Positions 42,349 to 51,424 of a stretch of DNA of 64,000 bases are shown piece by piece. Each line of letters begins with the position of its first letter. Position 1 is the stretch's first letter. This DNA is from JANMOK01 sp031415055 (lineage in GTDB: Bacteria; Pseudomonadota; Alphaproteobacteria; Rhodobacterales; Rhodobacteraceae), in contig JANOQZ010000021.1 of assembly GCA_031415055.1 (NCBI GenBank), positions 175,064-239,063 of the forward strand. The letters are read 5' to 3'. The notes beneath the pieces were generated by a model. The model had not been told where the DNA came from, did no database searches, and saw nothing but the letters and a program-made list of their open reading frames with translations. The position numbers and the translations under genes are program-made.

Positions 42349-42759
42349 ATGAGCAAGTATGACCCCCTCACGAAATATCTGAACGCGAACTCTCAGGCGC
42401 GCGTTCCGATGACGTTTGCCCAGTTGGAAAATCTACTCGAATTCCCGCTACCGCCATCGGCACGCAGACACCGTTCTTGGTGGAGCAATAACCCTCAAAA
42501 CAACGTCGCCACCCGCGCTTGGGTTGTCGCGGGTTATGGGACCGAAGATGTCGAAATCGAAGGCGAGGAGTTGGTCTTTGTGAAGCAGGAACCAAAAATC
42601 GTTCCGTCAGATCAGGGGTTTTCCGAAAACCAAACTGGTTTTGGAACAAAACCCCGCAGGCACCCGCTTTTTGGGGCGCTTAAAGGCTTAATTACAATAG
42701 AAGAAGGCTACGATCTTACCCTGCCCGCCGATCCGGACTGGGGTAATGTGTATAAATGA
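42349..42759 (+). CDS. DUF7662-like antitoxin with VapB-type neutralising tail
   Basis: 136 residues. The first 80 (KYDPLTKYLNANSQARVPMT, then PLPPSARRHRSWWSNNPQN and ATRAWVVAGYG) match the DUF7662 pattern. The C-terminus LFGALKGLITIEEGYDLTLP ends in ADPDW, resembling the toxin-binding tail of VapB-type antitoxins (G-x-x-KG-x-I then acidic/Pro). The stop overlaps the VapC ATG by 4 bases. Inference: DUF7662 replaces the usual DNA-binding domain. Homology of the tail is by pattern only. Confidence 0.6.
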   Translation: MSKYDPLTKYLNANSQARVPMTFAQLENLLEFPLPPSARRHRSWWSNNPQNNVATRAWVVAGYGTEDVEIEGEELVFVKQEPKIVPSDQGFSENQTGFGTKPRRHPLFGALKGLITIEEGYDLTLPADPDWGNVYK

Positions 42760-43178
42760 ATCCGCGCCTGCCGATGTTGCTAGACACATGCGCAGCCCTT
42801 TGGATAGCGAAGGATGACCCGCTATCCAAATCATTCGTGGCTGCCTTTGATGAAGCACTCGAATCCAATGAATCCGTTTACGTTTCTCCAATCACGGCTT
42901 GGGAACTCGGCATTTTGGCATCGCGCGGGCGCCTGACGGGGGCAATCTCGCCCGCAAAGATTTTCCAAATAATCTGTGGAAGACCCGGAATAGTTCCGGC
43001 TATTCTTCCACCTTCTGTACTTATCGACTCTTCGTTCCTCCCCGGCGCGCCACCCAACGACCCAGCAGATCGCATCATCATCGCCACAGCGCGTGAGTAT
43101 GGGCTTTGCGTCGTCACGCGCGACCGGCTTATTTTGAGCTATGCCGATCAAGGCCATGTTCTGGCGATTGCTTGTTGA
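42756..43178 (+). CDS. vapC: VapC-like PIN-domain toxin
   Basis: 140 residues of PIN-domain type. The metal-binding acids are in place: LLDTCAALW (first Asp), SPITAWELGILASRG (Glu), and NDPADRIIIATAREYG followed by VVTRD (two later Asp). Such toxins are RNases that cut tRNA or rRNA. Its gene starts inside the antitoxin stop, the typical TA layout. It sits between the GS-like gene and the aldehyde dehydrogenase gene, which suggests insertion into that operon. Confidence 0.85.
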   Translation: MNPRLPMLLDTCAALWIAKDDPLSKSFVAAFDEALESNESVYVSPITAWELGILASRGRLTGAISPAKIFQIICGRPGIVPAILPPSVLIDSSFLPGAPPNDPADRIIIATAREYGLCVVTRDRLILSYADQGHVLAIAC

Positions 43179-43188
43179 AAGGAATACC

Positions 43189-44577
43189 ATGTCCAACATG
43201 ATCCAATGTATCTCGCCCATCGACGGCTCGGTCTATGCCGAACGTCCGACCTTGACCGAGGCCCAGGCCTTTGCCGTTGTCGCTCGCGCCCGGGATGCAC
43301 AAAAATCATGGGCGGCACGGCCGCTCGCAGTACGCGTGGCGCTGGTCCAAGCTGGCGTTGATCGGCTAATCGCCATGAACGACGAAGTTGTGCCCGAACT
43401 GGCGCATATGATGGGCCGTCCAGTAAGATACGGCGGCGAGACCAGCGGCGTGATCGCCCGCACCAAATACATGGCCGACATCGCTGAAGACACGCTGAAA
43501 CCACTGATGGTCGAAGACTCGGCCACTTTCAAACGCTACATCACCCGCGAGCCACACGGCGTCATTCTCGTCGTTGCACCGTGGAACTACCCGTACCTCA
43601 CCGCTATAAACACGGTCTCGCCCGGACTTATGGCTGGTAATTCGGTTATTATAAAACACGCCAGCCAAACCCTGCTGGTGGGCGAACGGATGGTTCGCGC
43701 CTTCACCGAAGCGGGCGTCCCGGCGGATGTATTCCAGAACGTCTTTCTCGACCACGAAACCACCGCCAAACTCATCGCCCAGCGCTGCTTTGGTTTCGTC
43801 AATTTCACCGGCTCGGTTGCAGGCGGCAAAGCGATGGAAATGGCTGCCGCTGGCACTTTTACGCCGCTTGGTCTTGAACTCGGCGGCAACGATCCGGGCT
43901 ATGTAATGGAAGACGCCGATCTCGACGCCGCCGTCGCCACGCTTGTCGATGGGGCCATGTACAACTCCGGCCAATGTTGCTGCGGCATCCAGCGCATTTA
44001 TGTGGTCGAAAAGCACTACGACATTTTCGTCGAAAAAGCTGCCGCGCTGACTTCGCAATACAAGCTCGGCAACCCATTGCTGCAAGAAACCACGCTTGGT
44101 CCGGTCGCTAACACGCGGTTCGCCAACGAAGTACGTGCGGTCACCGAAGACTCAATCCGCGCCGGTGCCAAACCGCTGATCGACCGCAAAGACTTCCCTC
44201 AAGACGACGGTGGTGCCTATTTGATGCCGCAGCTTTTGGTCAACGTGAACCACCAAATGCGGATCATGCGCGAAGAAAGCTTCGGGCCGGTGACTGGCAT
44301 TATGAAGGTGAAAGACGATGCCGAAGCGATCCACCTGATGAACGACACCCCCTATGGTCTGACCGCCTCACTGTGGACCAATGACACCGCACGCGCCGAA
44401 CACATCGGCGCTGGGCTCGACACCGGCACGGTGATGATGAACCGCTGCGATTACCTCGATCCGGCCTTGTGCTGGACCGGCACCAAAGACACCGGTCGTG
44501 GCGGCGCATTGTCGGTCTACGGCTATCACAACCTGACCCGACCCAAATCTTGGCACTTAAAGAAAGTCACCAAATGA
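43189..44577 (+). CDS. NAD(P)-dependent aldehyde dehydrogenase
   Basis: 462 residues from the ATG at 43189, which has an aagg site; the frame also extends upstream without benefit. Catalytic Glu in LGLELGGNDPGYVMEDADLD and catalytic Cys in NSGQCCCGIQRIYV; VVAPWNYPYLTAINTVSPGL and FVNFTGSVAGG are family blocks. Neighbours suggest oxidation of a gamma-glutamylated aldehyde to the acid. The stop overlaps the next ATG by 4 bases. Confidence 0.9.
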   Translation: MSNMIQCISPIDGSVYAERPTLTEAQAFAVVARARDAQKSWAARPLAVRVALVQAGVDRLIAMNDEVVPELAHMMGRPVRYGGETSGVIARTKYMADIAEDTLKPLMVEDSATFKRYITREPHGVILVVAPWNYPYLTAINTVSPGLMAGNSVIIKHASQTLLVGERMVRAFTEAGVPADVFQNVFLDHETTAKLIAQRCFGFVNFTGSVAGGKAMEMAAAGTFTPLGLELGGNDPGYVMEDADLDAAVATLVDGAMYNSGQCCCGIQRIYVVEKHYDIFVEKAAALTSQYKLGNPLLQETTLGPVANTRFANEVRAVTEDSIRAGAKPLIDRKDFPQDDGGAYLMPQLLVNVNHQMRIMREESFGPVTGIMKVKDDAEAIHLMNDTPYGLTASLWTNDTARAEHIGAGLDTGTVMMNRCDYLDPALCWTGTKDTGRGGALSVYGYHNLTRPKSWHLKKVTK

Positions 44578-45722
44578 ACAGCCCTCGTGCCAACTGGTCG
44601 TACCCCACTGCCATCCGCTTCGGTGCTGGCCGCATTTCCGAACTCGCCGAGGCGTGCAGGGCCACGGGAATGAAAAATCCGCTGTTGGTTACGGATCGTG
44701 GATTGGCCAAACTGCCCATTGCCGCTCTGGCCCTCGACATCCTCGACGCCGCTGGACTTGGCCGCGCGATGTTTTCCGACGTTGACCCCAATCCAAACGA
44801 AATCAACCTTGCGGCCGGTCTGAAGGCTTTCAAATCCGGCAACCACGACGGCATCGTCGCTTTCGGCGGCGGCTCCGGCCTCGACCTTGGCAAATGCGTC
44901 GCCTTCATGGCCGGTCAATCGCGACCGGTGTGGGATTTTGAGGATGTCGGCGACTGGTATCTGCGGGCCAACCTGACCGGCATCGCCCCGATTGTGGCAG
45001 TTCCCACAACCGCCGGAACGGGTTCCGAAGTTGGGCGCGCCAGTGTCATCACCAACTCGCAAACCCACGTCAAAAAGATCATTTTCCACCCCAAATTCCT
45101 GCCCGCAATCACCATTTGTGACCCCGAACTCACCGTCGGAATGCCCGGCGTTATCACCGCAGGTACCGGCATGGACGCCTTCGCCCATTGCCTTGAAGCT
45201 TACTGCGCCACCTTCTACCACCCGATGAGCAGCGGCATCGCACTAGAAGGCATGCGCCTTGTCAAAGAAAACCTGACCCGCGCCTTCAACGATGGAACCG
45301 ATATCGAAGCCCGTGCCAACATGATGTCCGCCGCCGCAATGGGCGCGGTCGCATTCCAAAAGGGCCTCGGTGCGATTCATGCCCTGTCCCACCCGGTCGG
45401 TGCCATCTACAACACCCACCACGGCATGACCAACGCCGTGGTCATGCCGCCGGTGCTGCGGTTTAACCGGGCGGTGATCGAGACGAAAATTGAAGCCGCT
45501 GCCGCGTATTTGGGGATAATTGGCGGGTTTGACGGGTTTTACGATTACGTGTTGAAATTGCGTTCTGACCTCAAAGTGCCCGACAAACTTTCCGGCCTCG
45601 GCGTTGGCACTGACCGCATCGACGAAATGTCGGCTATGGCGATTGTGGATCCGACGGCGGGCAGCAACCCGGTGGCGATGACGTTGGAGAATACCAAGGT
45701 GCTGTATGCGGAATGTATTTGA
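44574..45722 (+). CDS. Iron-type (group III) alcohol dehydrogenase
   Basis: 382 residues from the ATG at 44574, coupled to the aldehyde dehydrogenase by ATGA. NAD site in GIVAFGGGSGLDLGK; metal-binding residues in TGMDAFAHCLEAYCATFYHP and GLGAIHALSHPVGAIYNTHH. It would oxidise an alcohol group to the aldehyde used by its partner. With the ligase upstream this gives ligase, then alcohol to aldehyde to acid. The exact substrate is not visible. Confidence 0.9.
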   Translation: MNSPRANWSYPTAIRFGAGRISELAEACRATGMKNPLLVTDRGLAKLPIAALALDILDAAGLGRAMFSDVDPNPNEINLAAGLKAFKSGNHDGIVAFGGGSGLDLGKCVAFMAGQSRPVWDFEDVGDWYLRANLTGIAPIVAVPTTAGTGSEVGRASVITNSQTHVKKIIFHPKFLPAITICDPELTVGMPGVITAGTGMDAFAHCLEAYCATFYHPMSSGIALEGMRLVKENLTRAFNDGTDIEARANMMSAAAMGAVAFQKGLGAIHALSHPVGAIYNTHHGMTNAVVMPPVLRFNRAVIETKIEAAAAYLGIIGGFDGFYDYVLKLRSDLKVPDKLSGLGVGTDRIDEMSAMAIVDPTAGSNPVAMTLENTKVLYAECI

Positions 45723-45831
45723 AGGGAGCTTCGTTCGCGCCAGTATTAAGAAAAAAATCAAACAAGATGGAAACTCGAAACCAATTGTTCATAGATACGC
45801 CAGTAGAATCGCCGATGGTGTTCTTCAAAGG

Positions 45832-45882
45832 AAGAATTTTCTCGAAAATTCTTTCGACCTAAAATTTTTCGTGAAAAATTTT
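45832..45882. terminator. Two successive AT-rich hairpins between convergent genes
   Basis: aagaatttt (45832-45840) pairs with aaaattctt (45845-45853) around ctcg, and aaaatttttc (45861-45870) pairs with gaaaaatttt (45873-45882). They lie between the alcohol dehydrogenase stop (+) and the matB-like stop (-), so they probably act as a two-way transcription end. The 105 bases before them encode nothing I can support. Confidence 0.65.
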
Positions 45883-45884
45883 CC

Positions 45885-47354
45885 TTAAGAACGTGCGCGA
45901 GGAGTTGGACTGTCAAACAAACCCTTTAACTCCTGCCTCAACGCCTTTTTCTGCACTTTCCCCATCAAATTCCTTGGCAATTCATCGGCTAAGATCACCC
46001 GCTTCGGCTGCTTAAACTTGGCTAGCACCGCCGCGCAACCCGCCATAACCTCCACCTCCGAAACATCCCCCACGACAACCGCCACCACAGCCTCGCCAAA
46101 ATCCGGATGCAGCACCCCAATCACCGCGGACTCAACCACTCCCGGAATTGCATCGATCACATCCTCAATCTCCTTCGGATACACATTCAGCCCGCCCGTA
46201 ATCACCAAATCTTTCGCTCGACCCACAATCGACACATACCCGTCCGCGTCGACCCGCCCCAAATCCCCGGTCACAAACCACCCGTCTGCGCTCAATTCCT
46301 CGCCAGTCTTTTCCGGCAGCCGCCAATAGCCCGAAAACACATTCGGCCCGCGCACCTCAATCCCACCAATCCCGTCAACGACATCGCGCAACCGCATCTC
46401 AACCCCTGGCAGCGGCATCCCCACCGTCCCGGCCCGCCGTTCACCCACATACGGGTTGGAGGTGTTCATATTAGTTTCAGTCATCCCATAGCGTTCCAGA
46501 ATCGCGTGCCCCGTCACGTCGAAAAACCGCTCAAATGTTTCGGCCAAAAGCGGCGCTGACCCTGAAACAAACAACCGCATTCCCTTGGACGCTTCCGCCA
46601 AACCCGCGATACCCAACAACCGCGTATAAAACGTTGGCACCCCCATCAGAACACTCGCTTGCGGCATGGCAGCCACTACGGCAGCAGGATCGAACCTGGC
46701 CTGAAATATCATAGAAGCGCCCGAAACCAGCGCCGTATTCGTCGCCACAAACAGCCCATGCGTGTGAAACACCGGCAACGCGTGGATCAACACATCCTCG
46801 CACGTAAAGCGCCAATGCTCCGCTAAAACCACCGCGTTCGACGCCAAAGCCTTGTGCGATAGCATCGCGCCTTTCGAGCGACCCGTTGTTCCCGATGTAT
46901 AAAGAATTGCGGCGATGTGGTTTGAATTGCGCCTGATCAATTTAAAAGTTCCCGGTACGTGCAGCGCCGAATCAATCAGTCGATCCAAGGTCACAACCCG
47001 TGCTTTGACGGCGATATTGCTCAGCCCTTCAAAACGTGGCCGATCACAAACCAGCAACGCTGGTTCCGCATCGCCCAGAAAGTATGCCATTTCCGCGTCC
47101 GTATAGGCCGGGTTCAGCGGAACAAAAATCGCGCCCGCCAGCACGCAAGCCAGATATAACTCGATGAATTCAATACATTTCTCTGCATGTACCACCACGC
47201 GGTCACCCGGCTGCACGTTCAAAACTGCCGCCAGCCGCTCGGCGTTCTGCCAAAGCGCCCCCAAGGTCCGGGTTTCGCAAAACTTCGCCGAATCCCGCCC
47301 AAGTGACCCCTGACGAAGCACTCCGGCCAAATGATTTGCCCGATAATCAGCCAC
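45885..47354 (-). CDS. matB: Malonyl-CoA synthetase-like acyl-CoA ligase
   Basis: 489 residues, ANL superfamily. ATP motif AAILYTSGTTGRSKGAMLSH, then ALPVFHTHGLFVATNTALVS, and the MatB-like line ILERYGMTETNMNTSNPYVG with ERRAGTVGMPLPGVEMRL. The C-terminal hinge GRAKDLVITGGLNVYPKEIE and the catalytic Lys near the end (LPRNLMGKVQKKAL) are intact. It would activate malonate, or a methylmalonate relative, with CoA. No matA decarboxylase lies next to it. Divergent from gap. Confidence 0.85.
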   Translation of the reverse strand: MADYRANHLAGVLRQGSLGRDSAKFCETRTLGALWQNAERLAAVLNVQPGDRVVVHAEKCIEFIELYLACVLAGAIFVPLNPAYTDAEMAYFLGDAEPALLVCDRPRFEGLSNIAVKARVVTLDRLIDSALHVPGTFKLIRRNSNHIAAILYTSGTTGRSKGAMLSHKALASNAVVLAEHWRFTCEDVLIHALPVFHTHGLFVATNTALVSGASMIFQARFDPAAVVAAMPQASVLMGVPTFYTRLLGIAGLAEASKGMRLFVSGSAPLLAETFERFFDVTGHAILERYGMTETNMNTSNPYVGERRAGTVGMPLPGVEMRLRDVVDGIGGIEVRGPNVFSGYWRLPEKTGEELSADGWFVTGDLGRVDADGYVSIVGRAKDLVITGGLNVYPKEIEDVIDAIPGVVESAVIGVLHPDFGEAVVAVVVGDVSEVEVMAGCAAVLAKFKQPKRVILADELPRNLMGKVQKKALRQELKGLFDSPTPRARS

Positions 47355-47502
47355 TTATCTGCCCGCCCAAGTTATTTTGCCGCACAACTATTCGAAACGT
47401 TTGCAGTCGGCGCTGCTTCTTATATGAGTATCGCGTCCCGGCGCGGCATGCGCAATTCCGGTCTGGCAAGTCCGGCCAGATCAAAGCCTAAGGAGAAGTC
47501 TC

Positions 47503-48507
47503 ATGGTAACAGTCGCCATCAACGGGTTTGGCCGCATTGGCCGCAACATCCTGCGGGCCATTGTCGAAAGCGGTCGCACCGATGTGCAAGTCGTCGCTAT
47601 TAACGATCTTGGCCCGGTTGAAACCAACGCCCATCTGCTGCGCTACGACTCGGTTCACGGTCGTTTCCCACATGAGGTCAAAGTCAACGGCGACACCATC
47701 AATGTCGGTGGCGGCGCAATCAAAGTCTGCGCCGTTAAAGATCCAAAAGAGCTGCCTTGGGCGGCGCTTGGCGTTGATATTGCCATGGAATGCACCGGCA
47801 TATTTACCGCCCGCGACAAGGCGACCTGGCACCTAGATGCCGGCGCCAAACGCGTCCTGATCTCGGCCCCCGGTGAAAACTCCGACATCACGGTTGTCTA
47901 TGGCGTCAACCACAAGGGCATCACTGCTGACCACAAGATTATCTCGAACGGTTCTTGCACCACCAACTGCCTCGCGCCTGTGGCGATGGTTCTCAATCAA
48001 GGTATTGGCATCGAACACGGCATGATGACCACGATCCATTCCTACACCGGCGACCAGCCGACGCTGGACACGATGCACAAAGACCTCTACCGCGCCCGAG
48101 CAGCGGCTTTGTCGATGATCCCGACCTCCACTGGTGCTGCCAAGGCGCTTGGTCTCGTATTGCCCGAACTCAAGGGCAAGCTCGACGGTATGTCGATCCG
48201 CGTGCCGACCCCGAATGTTTCGGTCGTTGACTTCAAATTCACCGCCTCGCGGACAACCACCGTCGAAGAAGTCAACGCGCTGCTGACCAAAGCCGCCGAC
48301 GGCCCGCTAAAAAACATCCTCGGCATCACCAACGAACCGCTGGTTTCCAGCGATTTCAATCACGACCCGCATTCAGCCATCGCCCATCTTAGCCTGACCA
48401 AAGTGCAAAACGGCACGATGGTGCAGGTCGTTGCTTGGTATGATAACGAATGGGGTTTTTCCAACCGTATGGCTGACATTGCGGTGGTGATCGGCAAGAC
48501 GCTCTGA
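47503..48507 (+). CDS. gap: Glyceraldehyde-3-phosphate dehydrogenase
   Basis: 334 residues, standard length. NAD site AINGFGRIGRNILRAIV, catalytic Cys in SNGSCTTNCLAPVAMVL and catalytic His in MMTTIHSYTGDQPTLD. Preceded by an aaggaga site. It handles the lower, shared part of glycolysis and starts the sugar-catabolism cluster. At Asp33-like position the text AINDLG suggests NAD preference. Confidence 0.95.
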   Translation: MVTVAINGFGRIGRNILRAIVESGRTDVQVVAINDLGPVETNAHLLRYDSVHGRFPHEVKVNGDTINVGGGAIKVCAVKDPKELPWAALGVDIAMECTGIFTARDKATWHLDAGAKRVLISAPGENSDITVVYGVNHKGITADHKIISNGSCTTNCLAPVAMVLNQGIGIEHGMMTTIHSYTGDQPTLDTMHKDLYRARAAALSMIPTSTGAAKALGLVLPELKGKLDGMSIRVPTPNVSVVDFKFTASRTTTVEEVNALLTKAADGPLKNILGITNEPLVSSDFNHDPHSAIAHLSLTKVQNGTMVQVVAWYDNEWGFSNRMADIAVVIGKTL

Positions 48508-48530
48508 GCGCCCCCCTTGCCATCATCGTC

Positions 48531-49022
48531 ATGGGCGTGTCCGGCAGCGGCAAGACCACTGTTGGTTTGGAATTGGCAAAGCATCTCGGCTGCACGTTCC
48601 TGGAAGGCGATGACTTTCACAGCGACGAAGCGCGGGCCAAAATGGGTTCCGGCGTGCCCCTAATCGACGAAGATCGCTGGCCTTGGCTCGACCGTCTTGG
48701 CAAACGCGTCGGCGACGAATTCCGCCAGAACCACGCCATCGTGGCGTCTTGTTCGGCGCTCAAGGAAATCTACCGCCAAAGGCTCCAATCCGCCGCTGAA
48801 ACTCCTCTGACCTTCGTCTGGCCGCATGCGCCCGAAGCGATACTTTACAACCGCATGAAACGCCGCAAAAACCACTATATGCCCGCCTCATTGCTGACCA
48901 GCCAACTGGCAATACTCGAACCACCCAGCGGCGAAAACGTCTTTGCGGTTGACGCCTCGGTTCAGACGCGGGAAATGGTTGCAAACGTTTTGAGACTCTT
49001 TCCCAAAGACAGGGGTGAATAA
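48531..49022 (+). CDS. gntK: Gluconokinase
   Basis: 163 residues as written from the ATG at 48531: P-loop MGVSGSGKTTVGLELAKHLG, then FLEGDDFHSDEARAKMGSGV and later VWPHAPEAILYNRMKRRKNH. This start loses most of the first strand seen in relatives; in-frame codons upstream read SAPLAIIVMGVSG and reach a CTG at 48504 that overlaps the gap stop. No ATG, GTG or TTG lies there, so the true start may be non-standard. It phosphorylates gluconate to 6-phosphogluconate for the Edd step. Confidence 0.85.
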   Translation: MGVSGSGKTTVGLELAKHLGCTFLEGDDFHSDEARAKMGSGVPLIDEDRWPWLDRLGKRVGDEFRQNHAIVASCSALKEIYRQRLQSAAETPLTFVWPHAPEAILYNRMKRRKNHYMPASLLTSQLAILEPPSGENVFAVDASVQTREMVANVLRLFPKDRGE

Positions 49023-49963
49023 TGTATCTGGTTTGCGGTGAAGCGCTGTTTGATTTTTTCCTGAACGGCGAAGCCGGCCCGGGCGAGGCGCATTTTGATG
49101 CCCGCGCCGGTGGATCACCCTTCAACGTTGCAATCGGTTTGGCCCGACTTGGCGAATCATCCGCCCTAATGACCGGCCTCTCCAACGATTTGATGGGCGG
49201 TCGCTTAGCTTCGGTCCTGAAGAAGGAAGGCGTCAACGCCGATTATCTGGTTCGCACCGACCGTAAGACCACGCTTTCCCTCGTCGGCCTCGATGCCAAT
49301 GGCAGCCCGGCCTATGCGTTCTACAGCACGAATTCCGCCGATACCGGTGTCACCATCGCCGATCTGCCGAAACTGGGGGCCGATGTCATCGGCCTGCATT
49401 TCGGTTCATACTCCATTGCCGTCGCTCCCGTGGCCGATACTTTGGCCCACTTAGCCGCCAATGCCGGGGGCCGGTTTGTGTCGCTTGACCCCAACGTTCG
49501 CCCGACTGTCGAACCCGAAATGAGCATCTGGCGCAAACGCACCACCGTTCTGGCCAGCCACGCCGATCTAATCAAAATCAGCGCCGAAGACATCGAAATT
49601 CTCTACCCCGGCAAAAGCCATGGTGAGCTTGCGCAAGAATGGATTGATAGCGGTGCTGGCATCGTCGTTGTCACCGACGCCGGGAACCCGGCCCATGCGT
49701 GGACTTCAACTGGTTTGCGCGGCACCGCGACCCCGCCAAAAACCAAAGTTGTCGATGCCGTCGGTGCTGGCGATACGTTCCAGGCGTCGCTTTTGTCCGA
49801 ACTCGCCCGCATGGGCAATCCGCGCGAAATCGTGCATAATCTGACACAAAAGCAGCTTGATTCCATGCTGACCTTCGCCGCCACCGCAGCGGCCATAACC
49901 TGCTCACGCCGCGGGGCCGACTTGCCAACCCGCGCCGAAGTCAAAGCCCAATTGAAAGCCTGA
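49022..49963 (+). CDS. PfkB-family sugar kinase, probable fructokinase
   Basis: 313 residues sharing its first base with the gntK stop (TAATG). PfkB signatures: ARAGGSPFNVAIGLARLG near the N-terminus and KVVDAVGAGDTFQASLLSEL with the catalytic Asp near the C-terminus. The sugar-recognition GEALFDFFLNG start and the cluster context (zwf, pgi) favour fructose; a ketogluconate or other sugar cannot be excluded. Confidence 0.85.
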   Translation: MYLVCGEALFDFFLNGEAGPGEAHFDARAGGSPFNVAIGLARLGESSALMTGLSNDLMGGRLASVLKKEGVNADYLVRTDRKTTLSLVGLDANGSPAYAFYSTNSADTGVTIADLPKLGADVIGLHFGSYSIAVAPVADTLAHLAANAGGRFVSLDPNVRPTVEPEMSIWRKRTTVLASHADLIKISAEDIEILYPGKSHGELAQEWIDSGAGIVVVTDAGNPAHAWTSTGLRGTATPPKTKVVDAVGAGDTFQASLLSELARMGNPREIVHNLTQKQLDSMLTFAATAAAITCSRRGADLPTRAEVKAQLKA

Positions 49964-49966
49964 TCC

Positions 49967-51424
49967 ATGGTATCCCGCGTTATTCCCGTTGCCCCCTTCG
50001 ACCTGGTAATTTTCGGCGCAACGGGTGACCTATCAAAACGTAAAATCCTGCCCAGCCTGTTCAAACGCATGGTTGCCGGCCAAATGCCACCGGAAGCGCG
50101 CATTTTCGGCTGTGCCCGTTCCAAACTGACAACCGCCACGTTTCGCGACCTCGTGGCCAAATCGCTAGACGAATTCCTGCCGCCCGAAGCAAAGGACAAG
50201 GTCCAGGTCAAAGCCTTCCTCAACTGCTGCGATTACGTCGCAATCGACGGCACCGCCGACGCCGGCTGGGGCGAACTCAAAAGGAAACTGAACCAGAAAC
50301 CCGAGCATATCCGCGCCTTTTACCTGTCGGTCGCGCCAACACTTTTTGGCGAAATTTCCGAACATCTGGTCAAGACCGCCATCGCCAGCAAAACCAGCCG
50401 CATCGTCGTTGAAAAACCGCTCGGCCACGATCTGGCTTCGGCACAGGAATTGAACGAACAACTGCGCAAATGCTTCAACGAAAGCCAGATTTACCGCATC
50501 GACCACTACCTTGGCAAAGAAACCGTGCAGAACCTCATGGCATTGCGTTTTGCCAATGCGCTGTTTGAACCGGTCTGGAATGCGCAACACGTCGATCACG
50601 TGCAAATCACCGTCGCCGAAACCATCGGAGTCGCAGGTCGTGGCGGCTATTACGACGAATCCGGTGCAATGCGCGATATGGTGCAAAACCACATCATGCA
50701 GCTTTTGTGCCTGATTGCGATGGAACCACCGGCGCATTTTGAACCCAACATGGTGCGCGACGAAAAACTGAAAGTGATCCGCGCGCTGGACAAAGTGGAC
50801 ATCAAAGATACGGTGCGCGGCCAGTATCGCGCCGGCAATGGCGACCAATCCTACAAAGAGCACGCGGGCAACGCCGACACCAAGACCGAAAGTTTCGTGG
50901 CGTTAAAAGTGAATATCTCGAACTGGCGTTGGGCCGGAACGCCGTTTTACATTCGCACCGGCAAAAAACTGCGTTCGCGCATGTCGGAAATATCTATCGC
51001 CTTCAAACAGCCGCCACATTCGATTTTTCCGCAAGTTGAAAAAATCGGCTCCAATCAACTGGTCATCCGTTTGCAACCCGACGAGGGAATTTCGCTGCAC
51101 ATGACGATCAAGGAACCCGGTTTGGGCGGCATGCGACTGAAAACCGTGCAACTGGATATGAGCTTTGCCCAGGCCTTGGGCAAAGAAGTCGATATGGCCG
51201 ACGCCTACGAGCGGCTGATCCTTGACGTTATCCGTGGCAACCAGACCCTGTTCATGCGCGGTGATGAAGTCGAAGCCGCTTGGGCGTGGACCGACCCAAT
51301 TATCCAAGCTTGGGCCGATTCATCGGAAAAACCGCAGCAATACGACGCCAATGGTTCCGGCCCCGATGCTGCCTTGGCACTGATGCACCGGGACGGGCGC
51401 GAATGGCGAGAAATCGAGGGCTAA
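49967..51424 (+). CDS. zwf: Glucose-6-phosphate 1-dehydrogenase
   Basis: 485 residues. NADP site LVIFGATGDLSKRKILPSLF, active site YRIDHYLGKETVQNLMALRF and the substrate line RIVVEKPLGHDLASAQ; WAGTPFYIRTGKKL is also typical. It makes 6-phosphogluconolactone from glucose 6-phosphate, the entry to the Entner-Doudoroff route. The TAA stop shares a base with the pgl ATG. Confidence 0.95.
   Translation: MVSRVIPVAPFDLVIFGATGDLSKRKILPSLFKRMVAGQMPPEARIFGCARSKLTTATFRDLVAKSLDEFLPPEAKDKVQVKAFLNCCDYVAIDGTADAGWGELKRKLNQKPEHIRAFYLSVAPTLFGEISEHLVKTAIASKTSRIVVEKPLGHDLASAQELNEQLRKCFNESQIYRIDHYLGKETVQNLMALRFANALFEPVWNAQHVDHVQITVAETIGVAGRGGYYDESGAMRDMVQNHIMQLLCLIAMEPPAHFEPNMVRDEKLKVIRALDKVDIKDTVRGQYRAGNGDQSYKEHAGNADTKTESFVALKVNISNWRWAGTPFYIRTGKKLRSRMSEISIAFKQPPHSIFPQVEKIGSNQLVIRLQPDEGISLHMTIKEPGLGGMRLKTVQLDMSFAQALGKEVDMADAYERLILDVIRGNQTLFMRGDEVEAAWAWTDPIIQAWADSSEKPQQYDANGSGPDAALALMHRDGREWREIEG

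Noticed and set aside
45706..45888. 60-codon frame after the alcohol dehydrogenase
   Set aside because: It runs through two perfect hairpins that look like terminators and encodes a Lys/Phe-rich text of no known kind.
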